Shown: positions 34,972 to 42,853 of the stretch, piece by piece
Layout of the letters: the number at the start of each line of letters is the position of its first letter
Position numbering within the stretch: the first letter of the stretch is position 1
DNA from: Lewinellaceae bacterium
GTDB lineage: Bacteria > Bacteroidota > Bacteroidia > Chitinophagales > Saprospiraceae
Reading direction: 5' to 3'
DNA length: 64,000 nucleotides
NCBI GenBank assembly: GCA_020636435.1
Contig: JACJXX010000001.1
Location: 2,063,001 to 2,127,000 of the forward strand
Notes under the pieces: generated by a model
The model's database searches: none
What the model was told of the DNA's origin: nothing
Seen by the model: only the letters and a program-made list of their open reading frames with translations
Translations under genes and position numbers: made by a program

Positions 34972-35163
34972 GGTTGCATGGGTTCATGGTTGCATGGGTT
35001 CATGGTTGCATGGGTGCATGGTTGAGGGCACTCCAGAAAGTCTAGTGCTTCGGCCCTCTATAGTGGAAAATTTTATTTGGACTCCACCCCTGACCCCCGC
35101 CAGCGGCTACGATTGCAATGATCCACTGGTTCTGCGATAAGCCCATGAACCAGTTGCCCAATG
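34968..35163. repeat. GGTTCATGG / GGTTGCATGG repeat between hemC and hemD
   Basis: GGTTGCATGGGTTCAT units repeat about four times at 34968-35024. After about 90 bases of other sequence, the inverted word CCCATGAACCAGTTGCCCA occurs at 35141-35159. The arrangement resembles the array at 20653-20745, so both belong to one dispersed family. Confidence 0.65.
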
Positions 35164-35180
35164 CCCCCATACTCCCCCTA

Positions 35181-36077
35181 TCAATCTTTCAATGCCTCCA
35201 CCACCCTTTCGGCCAGCTGATGGTTCGTACTCTGAGAGAGGCGCACCTTTTTGACCGGAGCGTTCCAGGCATCGGCCTTGGCTGCCCAAACGTGGTAATT
35301 GCCCTGTTCATCCTGTTCGCAATAGACGCCTAAAGGCATCTGGCAGCCGCCGTCCAGGAGGTTGAGCACCCGGCGTTCGATATTGGTGATGGCCGACACC
35401 TCTGCCTGGTGGATGTGTTTCAGGGCGCGGCGGGTGGCCGTATCGCCGGCCCTGGTTTGCCAGGCCAGGACCCCCTGAGCAGGCGCCGGGATAAACTCCT
35501 TCGGGCTAAATTTGACGATATGAAACGCCGAGGTATCCAATTCCAGGCGGCTGAGGCCCGCGGCGGCCAGCATGATCGCGTCGAACTGCCCTTCGCTGAG
35601 TTTGCGCAGGCGCGTCGGCACGTTGCCGCGGATGTCCCTGATCTCGATGTCTGGCCGGAAATCCAGCAGCTGGGCTTTCCGGCGGGCGGAAGAAGTGCCC
35701 ACTACAGCTCCCTGGGGCAACTGGAAAAGAGCGCCCGCCTCCAGGGTTTCCCTGCGGACGACCAGCCAGTCGGCTGGATTTTCGCGATAGGAAACGGCGG
35801 CAACAGACAAGCCCTCCGGCGAACGGGTAGGCAGGTCTTTCATGGAATGGACCGCCAGGTCGATATCCTCCCGAAGCAGGGCATCTTCGATCTCTTTGGT
35901 AAAAAAGCCCTTGCCCTCCATCTTGTCGAAGCTGAGGTGTTGAATGCGGTCGCCCTGCGTTTTGATGATGGCCAGTTCTGAATCAATACCGGCGGTTTTG
36001 AGTTGCTGCTGCGTGTAATGAGCCTGCCACAAAGCCAGCTTGCTTCCTCGTGTGCCTATTCTGATTGTTGTGTTCAA
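35181..36077 (-). CDS. hemC: Porphobilinogen deaminase (hydroxymethylbilane synthase)
   Basis: A 298-residue HemC. RIGTRGSKLALWQA, TQGDRI, FTKEIEDALL, DLAVHSMKDLPT, VGTSSARRKAQL, IRGNVPTRLRKL and LDGGCQMPLGVY (cofactor-binding Cys245) cover the family in order. The start is set at TTG 36077 (giving NTTIRIGTRG): the in-frame ATG at 36119 adds 14 residues without likeness, and a TATATTTG promoter box at 36102-36095 lies between the two starts, so the ATG would be upstream of transcription. It assembles four porphobilinogens into the linear tetrapyrrole used by HemD. Confidence 0.94.
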   Translation of the reverse strand: MNTTIRIGTRGSKLALWQAHYTQQQLKTAGIDSELAIIKTQGDRIQHLSFDKMEGKGFFTKEIEDALLREDIDLAVHSMKDLPTRSPEGLSVAAVSYRENPADWLVVRRETLEAGALFQLPQGAVVGTSSARRKAQLLDFRPDIEIRDIRGNVPTRLRKLSEGQFDAIMLAAAGLSRLELDTSAFHIVKFSPKEFIPAPAQGVLAWQTRAGDTATRRALKHIHQAEVSAITNIERRVLNLLDGGCQMPLGVYCEQDEQGNYHVWAAKADAWNAPVKKVRLSQSTNHQLAERVVEALKD

Positions 36078-36094
36078 GATGCTGATTTTTGCCC

Positions 36095-36102
36095 CAAATA
36101 TA
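36095..36102 (-). promoter_or_regulatory. -7 promoter box for hemC
   Basis: On the reverse strand this reads TATATTTG, an exact TAnnTTTG match, 17 bp before the TTG start at 36077. It supports that start over the upstream ATG. Confidence 0.55.
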
Positions 36103-36192
36103 GGAGATAAGGGCCACAATTCGAACCAGTAGGGCCAATGGTTGCTGCGGTAAATTCAAAAACGATAATCCCAACGGTACCAACTTTTTTTC

Positions 36193-36200
36193 TACCTTTG
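36193..36200 (+). promoter_or_regulatory. -7 promoter box for lpxD
   Basis: TACCTTTG matches TAnnTTTG but ends only four bases before the lpxD ATG. If used, the mRNA would be leaderless. Confidence 0.4.
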
Positions 36201-36204
36201 CCCC

Positions 36205-37263
36205 ATGCAACTATCAGCCAGAGAACTAGCAAATTTCCTTGACGGGATAGTGGAAGGAGACCCGGAGGTAAAGGTGAACCGCCCCAGCCGCATAGAGGAT
36301 GGGGGGGAAGGTACAATTTCTTTTCTCGGCAACCCAAGGTATGAAGAATACGCTTACACGACCACCGCTTCTATCCTGCTTGTCAGCCGCAGCTTCGAAG
36401 CCCGGCAGCCCGTATCGGCCACGCTGGTACGGGTAGAAGACGTCTATGGAGCGGTGGCGAAGCTGCTGGAAAAGTTTGGCAGCGACAACCACGAGCCTGC
36501 CGTTATTTCGGATCAAGCCTTCATCGACGGCACCGCTACCCTGGGTGATAATGTGGCGGTGGGCCCTTTCACGGTCGTGGAGGCCGGCGCCAGCATTGGC
36601 AAGGGATGCCGGATAAAAGCCCAGGTATTTATTGGCAAAGGGGTAAAGCTGGGAGAAAATGTAACGGTGTATCCCGGCGCCCGGATTCTGGACAATTGCG
36701 AAATAGGCAACAACTGCATCATTCATTCTAATGTGGTGATTGGAAGCGACGGCTTCGGCTTTGCCCTCCAGGAAGACGGCTCCTACAATAAAATCGCCCA
36801 TGTAGGCCAGGTAGTGGTGGAAGACCAGGTGGAAATCGGGGCCAATACGACCATCGACCGGGCAACGATGGGCGCCACCCGTATCCGCAAAGGAGTGAAA
36901 CTGGATAACCTCATACAGGTGGGCCATAATGTCGACATCGGAGAAAACACCGTCATCGCCGCTCAATCCGGTGTTGCCGGCAGCACCAAGATTGGAAAAT
37001 CCTGCCGCATCGGCGGCCAGGTGGGTTTCGTGGGGCACATCGAGATTGCCGACGGCACCCAGATTCAGGCCCAAAGCGGCATAGCCGCTCCTATTGAAAA
37101 GCCCAACCAGGCCTTCTTCGGCTCCCCCGCCATTGATTACAAAAACTACATCCGCTCCTACGCCGTTTTTAAGCAACTCCCCGAATTATACAAAAAAATC
37201 CGGGAACTGGAACGGCAACTCAACCAACAGCAAGATGCACCTAACCAGGACTCGAGTAGTTAA
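36205..37263 (+). CDS. lpxD: UDP-3-O-acylglucosamine N-acyltransferase
   Basis: A 352-residue LpxD. The N-terminal uridine-binding domain (LSARELANFLDGIVEGDPEV ... ISFLGNPRYEEYAYTT) is followed by a left-handed beta helix of hexapeptide repeats (about 105-300), with SNVVIGSDGFGFA and the catalytic IAHVGQVV (His near 215), then a C-terminal helix. It adds the second 3-hydroxyacyl chain in lipid A synthesis. It is first in the row lpxD - lpxC/fabZ - lpxA. Confidence 0.96.
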   Translation: MQLSARELANFLDGIVEGDPEVKVNRPSRIEDGGEGTISFLGNPRYEEYAYTTTASILLVSRSFEARQPVSATLVRVEDVYGAVAKLLEKFGSDNHEPAVISDQAFIDGTATLGDNVAVGPFTVVEAGASIGKGCRIKAQVFIGKGVKLGENVTVYPGARILDNCEIGNNCIIHSNVVIGSDGFGFALQEDGSYNKIAHVGQVVVEDQVEIGANTTIDRATMGATRIRKGVKLDNLIQVGHNVDIGENTVIAAQSGVAGSTKIGKSCRIGGQVGFVGHIEIADGTQIQAQSGIAAPIEKPNQAFFGSPAIDYKNYIRSYAVFKQLPELYKKIRELERQLNQQQDAPNQDSSS

Positions 37264-37269
37264 AAACTG

Positions 37270-37277
37270 TATCTTTG
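37270..37277 (+). promoter_or_regulatory. -7 promoter box for lpxC/fabZ
   Basis: TATCTTTG matches TAnnTTTG and lies 24 bp before the ATG at 37302. It gives the fused gene its own promoter within the lpx cluster. Confidence 0.5.
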
Positions 37278-37301
37278 CAAAAATTTTCAGCCGACTACTT
37301 T

Positions 37302-38693
37302 ATGATGAAACAACATACCATTAAAAAGCCGGCCACAGTAAAAGGCATCGGGTTACATACCGGAAAGGAGGTAGTGCTCACCTTCAAGCCTGCTCCTGTT
37401 GGCCATGGCTATAAATTCCAACGCTTGGACCTCGAGGGAGAACCGGTGCTGAACGTAGACGTCAACCGGGTGGTTTCCACCCAAAGAGGCACCAGCATCA
37501 GAGCCGGCAGCGCCGAAGTGAATACGGTGGAACATGCCCTGTCGGCCCTGGCAGGCCTCGGCATCGACAACGTGCTCATGGAACTCAACGGGCCCGAAGT
37601 GCCCATTCTCGATGGAAGCGCCGCCCCTTTTGTCCAGGCTCTAAAAAAGGCGGGGATCGAAGAACAGGAAAGCGAACGGGAACTCTTCATCGTCGAAGCC
37701 CCCATCCACTATAAAGACGAAAAGACAGGGGCCGAACTGCTGGCCCTGCCCCACGACGGGTTTGAGATCATCGCTATGATCGACTTCAACTCCAAGGTGC
37801 TGGGGCAGCAGTACGCCCATTTCAACGGCACTACCGACTACGAGAAGGAGATTGCCCCCTGCCGCACCTTTGTCTTCCTGCACGAGCTGGAATACCTCTT
37901 CGAACAAGATCTCATTAAGGGAGGCGACCTGGACAACGCCATCGTCATCGTCGACCGGGTTGTCAGCCAGGAAGAACTGGACCGGATCGCTGAAAAGCTG
38001 GGCAAACCAAGCGTTACAGTAGACCAGGAAGGCATACTCAACACGATAAAGCTTCACTTCAAGAACGAACCGGCCCGGCACAAGCTGCTCGACGTACTGG
38101 GCGATATTGCCCTGCTCGGCCACCGCATCAAGGGCAAGATCGTGGCCACCAAGCCCGGCCACCGGGCCAATGTAGAGTTCACAAAGATTCTCAAAAAACG
38201 CTACCAGGAACAACGCAAGCTGCGGGGCAAGCCCCACTACGACCCCGACCAGGAGCCCCTTTTCGACGTTGTGCAGATCGCCAAGTGGCTGCCTCACCGC
38301 TATCCATTCCTTCTGGTCGACAAGATCATCGAATTGACTGACAACTACGTGGTAGGGGTCAAGAACGTAAGCTTCAACGAACATTTTTTTCAGGGGCATT
38401 TCCCAAACAATCCGGTCATGCCCGGTGTCCTTCAAATCGAAGCGATGGCGCAGACCGGCGGCATGCTGGTGTTGTCCACCGTGGAAGACCCCGGCAACTG
38501 GGACACCTACTTCCTGAAAATTGAGAACGCTAAATTTAAACATAAAGTCGTTCCCGGCGATACGGTGGTGTTTAAGCTGGAGCTGATGGCTCCCATCCGC
38601 CGTGGCATCTGCCAGATGTTAGGTACCGCTTATGTGGGAAATAAGATCGTATCTGAAGCCGAGTTAACTGCTCAAATCGTCAAGCGCTCATAA
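37302..38693 (+). CDS. lpxC/fabZ: Bifunctional LpxC deacetylase / FabZ dehydratase
   Basis: A 463-residue fusion typical of Bacteroidota. Residues about 1-305 are UDP-3-O-acyl-GlcNAc deacetylase: KGIGLHTGK, VNTVEHALSALAGLGIDN (zinc His), ILDGSAAPF and HKLLDVLGDIALLGHRIKG (zinc His/Asp). Residues about 315-463 are 3-hydroxyacyl-ACP dehydratase: LPHRYPFLLVDKI, HFFQGHFPNNPVMPG (catalytic His) and LQIEAMAQTGG (catalytic Glu). The first catalyses the committed step of lipid A; the second supplies fatty-acid elongation. Two ATGs (37302, 37305) fit equally. Confidence 0.96.
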   Translation: MMKQHTIKKPATVKGIGLHTGKEVVLTFKPAPVGHGYKFQRLDLEGEPVLNVDVNRVVSTQRGTSIRAGSAEVNTVEHALSALAGLGIDNVLMELNGPEVPILDGSAAPFVQALKKAGIEEQESERELFIVEAPIHYKDEKTGAELLALPHDGFEIIAMIDFNSKVLGQQYAHFNGTTDYEKEIAPCRTFVFLHELEYLFEQDLIKGGDLDNAIVIVDRVVSQEELDRIAEKLGKPSVTVDQEGILNTIKLHFKNEPARHKLLDVLGDIALLGHRIKGKIVATKPGHRANVEFTKILKKRYQEQRKLRGKPHYDPDQEPLFDVVQIAKWLPHRYPFLLVDKIIELTDNYVVGVKNVSFNEHFFQGHFPNNPVMPGVLQIEAMAQTGGMLVLSTVEDPGNWDTYFLKIENAKFKHKVVPGDTVVFKLELMAPIRRGICQMLGTAYVGNKIVSEAELTAQIVKRS

Positions 38694-38695
38694 CA

Positions 38696-39514
38696 ATGAA
38701 TTACTACAATAGCAACTTGAACAGCGTCATCCATCCTGATGCCAAGATCGGCGAAAACGTCACGATCGGGCCTTTTTGCTACATCGACAAGAATGTAGAG
38801 GTCGGAGATGGCACCTGGCTGGGGCCAAATGTCACGATCTTTGAAGGAGCGCGCATCGGTAAGGGCTGCCGGATTTTCCCGGGGGCAGTGATCGCCGGCA
38901 TTCCGCAGGACCTCAAATTCAAGGGAGAACCCAGCACCGCCGAAATAGGAGACTACACCACCATCCGCGAGTACGTCACCGTCAACCGGGGTACTACCTA
39001 CAACCAGACTACCCGGGTGGGCAGCCATTGCCTGCTGATGGCTTACGTCCACGTCGCCCATGATTGCATCATCGGAGACCACGTCATCCTGGCCAACAAC
39101 GTCAACCTGGCGGGGCATGTGGAGATTCAGGACTGGGCCATCCTCGAAGGGCTGGTCGCCGTCCAGCAATTTATCCGGATCGGCAAGCACAGCTTCATCG
39201 CCGGCGGCTCCCTGGTGCGCAAACACGTGCCGCCCTACGTCAAAGCCGCCCGCGAACCCCTATCCTACGCCGGCGTGAACAGCATCGGCCTGCGCCGGCG
39301 CAACTTCTCCACCGAACAGATCAACGTCATCCAGGAGATTTACCGCATCCTTTTTGTAAAAGGATACAACACCTCCCACGCCCTGGAAATCATCGAAGAC
39401 TCTCTGGAACCCACTCCGGAACGGGAAAACATCATCTCTTTCATCCGCGGCGCCGACCCCGGCATCATGCGGGGTTTCCAGCAGATCAACGGCACCAATG
39501 TAGATGAAGATTGA
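38696..39514 (+). CDS. lpxA: Acyl-ACP--UDP-N-acetylglucosamine O-acyltransferase
   Basis: A 272-residue LpxA. Hexapeptide-repeat beta helix (about 10-185) with VIHPDAKIG, IGPFCYID, GIPQDLKFKGEPS (substrate-binding) and AYVHVAHDCIIGD with catalytic His122; C-terminal helical domain RNFSTEQINVIQEIYRILF. It starts two bases after the stop of lpxC/fabZ and is surely co-transcribed. It catalyses the first acylation in lipid A synthesis. Confidence 0.96.
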   Translation: MNYYNSNLNSVIHPDAKIGENVTIGPFCYIDKNVEVGDGTWLGPNVTIFEGARIGKGCRIFPGAVIAGIPQDLKFKGEPSTAEIGDYTTIREYVTVNRGTTYNQTTRVGSHCLLMAYVHVAHDCIIGDHVILANNVNLAGHVEIQDWAILEGLVAVQQFIRIGKHSFIAGGSLVRKHVPPYVKAAREPLSYAGVNSIGLRRRNFSTEQINVIQEIYRILFVKGYNTSHALEIIEDSLEPTPERENIISFIRGADPGIMRGFQQINGTNVDED

Positions 39515-40121
39515 ACTGGATCAGGTCGGCAAGCGCTACCGCATGGAGTGGATACTCCGCGGCGTCAGCCTTCAGTTTGAGGCAGGCAAACGATACGCCA
39601 TCACCGGCCCCAACGGCTCGGGAAAATCTACTCTGCTCAAAATACTCTCCGGCCACCTGACGCCATCCAAAGGCAAAGTTCTTTATTCCTATCAGAACAA
39701 AGCTCTGGACAACGCGAATGTGTACCGCCACCTCGCCTACGCCGCCCCCTACATCGAACTCATCGAAGAGCTCTCCCTCTGGGAAGCCCTGCAGTTCCAC
39801 CTGCGCTTTAAGCCCCTGCTCCATGAAATGAGCCCTGACGATATGCTGGAATTGCTCCGCTTCACCAAAGCCCGCGATAAGGCCATCCGCGAATTCTCCT
39901 CCGGCATGAAGCAACGCCTGAAGCTCGCCCTCGCCATCTGTTCCAACACCCCCTTGCTCCTGCTCGACGAACCAACCACCAACCTGGATAAGGAAGGCGT
40001 AGCCTGGTACCGAAACCTGATTGACAATTTCGGCGCAGACCGCCTGCTCGTCGTCGCCTCCAACGTGGATGTGGATTTTGATTTTTGCGAGGAAAGGGTT
40101 GGTATTCTGGACTATAAGTGA
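39504..40121 (+). CDS. ABC transporter ATP-binding protein
   Basis: A 205-residue ATPase: GPNGSGKS (Walker A, about 33-40), a degenerate Q-loop, FSSGMKQRLKLAL (signature), LLLLDEPTTNLD (Walker B). It overlaps the end of lpxA by 11 bp in another frame, which implies translational coupling. No membrane subunit is encoded nearby, so the transport partner is elsewhere or the protein serves another role. Linkage to lpxA is suggestive of envelope work but not proof. Confidence 0.88.
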   Translation: MKIELDQVGKRYRMEWILRGVSLQFEAGKRYAITGPNGSGKSTLLKILSGHLTPSKGKVLYSYQNKALDNANVYRHLAYAAPYIELIEELSLWEALQFHLRFKPLLHEMSPDDMLELLRFTKARDKAIREFSSGMKQRLKLALAICSNTPLLLLDEPTTNLDKEGVAWYRNLIDNFGADRLLVVASNVDVDFDFCEERVGILDYK

Positions 40122-40171
40122 TGTATGTGAGTGCATGCGCATATAGGCGCGTTTTACCCCAAGGCTGGATG

Positions 40172-40585
40172 TCAACCTCTCATCCCAATATACTCCTTTG
40201 CAGATAAGGCCGGAATACTGGATAACTTAAAATCCTTTTGGTTTCTTGTGATAATTATTCTCACACCATGTTCGATCGCTGAATAATATTGAATGGCATC
40301 CTCAAAATCTTTAAAATCTGAATCCAGAGAGAGTTCGATTATCTTATCATCTAACGGCAAAACTTCCACCAATACTTTGAATTGCCTGAGTATTTTCCTG
40401 GTATTAACTATCTTCAACTTCTGGGATAGCATATAATAGGTATTCGCGATGGTTAAAGAAGATACAAATAATTTCACTTCCCCTTTGTCCGCCATTGTGA
40501 ATAACTCCTGGGCTTCAAAAAGAAATTCCTCCCGGTTTCCCAATAAATCCAGAACTACATTTGTGTCTACCAATATTTTATCCAT
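40172..40585 (-). CDS. PIN-domain ribonuclease toxin (VapC-like)
   Basis: A 137-residue PIN domain: ILVDTNVVLDLL (Asp7 of the active site), a helical middle, then LDSDFKDFEDAIQYYSA with further acidic residues and IIITRNQKDF (the family's TRN.KDF). It probably cleaves RNA when released from its antitoxin. It begins at the last base of the antitoxin stop, so both are translated from one message. Confidence 0.9.
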   Translation of the reverse strand: MDKILVDTNVVLDLLGNREEFLFEAQELFTMADKGEVKLFVSSLTIANTYYMLSQKLKIVNTRKILRQFKVLVEVLPLDDKIIELSLDSDFKDFEDAIQYYSAIEHGVRIIITRNQKDFKLSSIPALSAKEYIGMRG

Positions 40586-40839
40586 TAGCTATACTTCTTA
40601 GACAAGTAGTCTAAATAACTTTTTTTCACATCCTCTCCCTCTTCCAATTTTACAACCCCGGTTAAGCTCTTAACCAAAGGGCTTATTTCAACTCTTTCAA
40701 CCTCCTTTCTTTCTCCCATTGTCAAGGCATCCAAATAATTCTCAATTAATTTTGACAGGCTGATATTCTGCTCCCTGGCGTAAAGCTTTGCCCGCTCTAT
40801 TACACTAGTATCAAGCTTTAAGGTAAGTTTGGAATCCAT
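40585..40839 (-). CDS. Antitoxin of the DUF6364 / ribbon-helix-helix-like type
   Basis: An 84-residue protein whose first half (SKLTLKLDTSVIERAKLYAREQNISLSKLIENYLD) is a strand-helix-helix DNA-binding fold typical of antitoxins paired with PIN toxins. The acidic C-terminus (KLEEGEDVKKSYLDYLSK) would wrap the toxin. A perfect inverted repeat overlaps its promoter, consistent with autoregulation. Confidence 0.87.
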   Translation of the reverse strand: MDSKLTLKLDTSVIERAKLYAREQNISLSKLIENYLDALTMGERKEVERVEISPLVKSLTGVVKLEEGEDVKKSYLDYLSKKYS

Positions 40840-40853
40840 AATTAATTATTTAT

Positions 40854-40889
40854 ACGTACAAATATACTTACCTTGTACGTTTATTGCAA
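40854..40889 (-). promoter_or_regulatory. Promoter and operator of the PIN/antitoxin operon
   Basis: On the reverse strand, TTG (40889-40887) and TATATTTG (40866-40859) are spaced 20 bp, a full Bacteroidota promoter. The inverted repeat ACGTACAA (40854-40861) / TTGTACGT (40873-40880) overlaps the -7 box and is a likely antitoxin binding site. Confidence 0.7.
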
Positions 40890-41016
40890 TACCAGCTTTA
40901 TCTTTCCTTGATTTGGATAATAGTTTGAGCGTGTGCCGGACCGGATATACCCCCGTTCGGCCTATTAAAACCGTACACTTCCAGGCAATGTCTTGTCCAA
41001 TCTTAGACGGGCAGCC

Positions 41017-42546
41017 CTACCCCTCATCCTCCACGATCAAACAAAGTAGCCCGGCCAGGATCATTCCTACCCCGCCGACCACCAGGGCATAGATGGCCTC
41101 CCCACCGAAGAATTTGCCCACGATAAAGCCCAGGATGGTGGCCGCCACGATCTGAGGGATAACGATGAAGAAGTTGAACACGCCCATGTAATACCCCATT
41201 TTATTGGACGGCAAGGCGCCTGCCAGCATGGCGTAGGGCATAGACAGGATACTGGCCCAGGCGAAGCCGACGCCCACCATGGACAACAGCAGCATCCTGG
41301 GGTCATTAAAGAAGTAGACCGAGATCAGCCCCAGCCCGCCCAATACCAGGCAAATCAGGTGCGTGATGCGGCGGCTGGTGTATTTTGCCATTACCGGCAG
41401 GGTGAAGGCTACCAGCGCCGCCACCCCGTTGTAGACGGCAAAACAAAAGCCCACCCAGTCGGCCCCTTCGTTGTAGAGCGCAGAGGTAGGGTCGGTAGTG
41501 CCGTAGAGGTGCTTGGTAACGCCGGCGGTGGTGTAAATCCACATTGAAAACAGGGCAAACCAGGAGAAGAACTGCACGATGGCTAGTTGTTGCATGGTGC
41601 GGGGCATCTGCAGCAGGTCGCTCATAATGGCCACGAAGCCATTCTGATAGCGCCCGCTCTGTTTCATAGCCCCGGATATCATCCACAGCATCCCCACAAA
41701 AAGGATGGCGAAGGCCAGGACATACAGCTCCTTTTTCAAGTCTGCCTCGAAAAGGCCGAAAATGATGGCTGCTCCTACTAAAGCGGTTATGCTCCCTATA
41801 CGTGCCAGCCGTTTCCCGCCGCTTTCATAAACTTCCCGGCTCAGCACTTCTTCTTCCACGTGGCTCTCCACATTGTCTTCAAACTGGTGCAACTCTTCCG
41901 GCGGGTATTCATGGGAGCGGAGCACCGTCCACAACACCGTCAGGAAGAATACGATAGCGCCCAGGTAGAACGACCATTTCACCGAATCGGAAATCTCGTG
42001 TTCCGGCGCCACGTTGCTGATGCCCAGCCAGTTGGTCATCATCCAGGGCAGGGCGGAGGCCACCACCGCGCCCGTGCCGATAAAGAAGCTCTGCATGGCG
42101 AAGCCCATGGTCCGTTGTTCGGAAGGCAAGTTGTCGCCCACAAAAGCCCGGAAAGGTTCCATGCTGATGTTGATGGAAGCATCCATGACCCAGAGCATGC
42201 CGGCAGCCACCCACAGGGTGGGCGAATTGGGCATGAGGCAAAGGGCGATAGAGGCCAATATGGCGCCCACCAGGAAGTAGGGCCGGCGCCGCCCCAGCCG
42301 GGGATGCCAGGTGCGGTCGCTGAAATACCCGACGATGGGCTGCACGATGAGCCCGGTCAGAGGCGCCGCGATCCAGAGGATGGGAATCTGCTCCACATTG
42401 GCGCCCAGGGTTTCGAAGATGCGGCTGGTGTTGGCGTTTTGCAGGCCGAAGCCGAACTGTATGCCCAGGAAACCAAAGCTCATGTTCCAGATTTGCCAGA
42501 AGGTGAGGGTGGGCTTCTTTGTTAAAGCTGGAGTTTCGTTTGCCAT
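41017..42546 (-). CDS. MFS transporter, SLC45/sugar-cation symporter type
   Basis: A 509-residue, 12-span major facilitator. FGFLGIQFGFGLQNANTSRIFETLG in span 1, PIVGYFSDRTWHPRLGRRRPYFLVGA in the first loop (an RxGRRRP motif), and NISMEPFRAFVGDNLPSEQRTMGFAMQ identify the SLC45-like/sucrose-maltose transporter branch. A central cytoplasmic loop (about 215-245) is acidic. It probably imports a disaccharide. It is transcribed alone; mobile DNA begins about 50 bp upstream of its start. Confidence 0.88.
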   Translation of the reverse strand: MANETPALTKKPTLTFWQIWNMSFGFLGIQFGFGLQNANTSRIFETLGANVEQIPILWIAAPLTGLIVQPIVGYFSDRTWHPRLGRRRPYFLVGAILASIALCLMPNSPTLWVAAGMLWVMDASINISMEPFRAFVGDNLPSEQRTMGFAMQSFFIGTGAVVASALPWMMTNWLGISNVAPEHEISDSVKWSFYLGAIVFFLTVLWTVLRSHEYPPEELHQFEDNVESHVEEEVLSREVYESGGKRLARIGSITALVGAAIIFGLFEADLKKELYVLAFAILFVGMLWMISGAMKQSGRYQNGFVAIMSDLLQMPRTMQQLAIVQFFSWFALFSMWIYTTAGVTKHLYGTTDPTSALYNEGADWVGFCFAVYNGVAALVAFTLPVMAKYTSRRITHLICLVLGGLGLISVYFFNDPRMLLLSMVGVGFAWASILSMPYAMLAGALPSNKMGYYMGVFNFFIVIPQIVAATILGFIVGKFFGGEAIYALVVGGVGMILAGLLCLIVEDEG

Positions 42547-42592
42547 TGTGAGTGTTTATTTTAGAGCAAGATATTGAAATTGAGGAACTTTT

Positions 42593-42757
42593 TACGCAGA
42601 GGAGTAACTTCTCAATAAATGGGAATGAAACCTGTCGTCCCTACAGGACTCCAACAACGCTAAACCCCATTTCCAGGGCCTCGCGGCCCTGGCAACGGCC
42701 TTTCGTCCTTACAGGACTGGCCGCAAAACGAGATTTATTGAGAAGCTACGCAGAGGA
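42593..42757. mobile_element. MITE-like element with terminal inverted repeats and direct-repeat flanks
   Basis: GTAACTTCTCAATAAAT (42604-42620) and ATTTATTGAGAAGC (42732-42745) form terminal inverted repeats. The flanking word TACGCAGAGGA occurs at both sides (42593-42603 and 42747-42757), as a target duplication would. The interior has a GGGCCTCGCGGCCC hairpin and two CCTACAGGACT-like words. It is too short to encode a transposase. A partial copy lies at 91-133. Confidence 0.7.
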
Positions 42758-42853
42758 CGGACTAGGTGAACTTTTGGCAAACAATTTTCACGCACAGGCG
42801 TGGAGACCTAAAGGACGGGCAGTACAAACCTAAGGCAGGAAGATCCTTTAACC

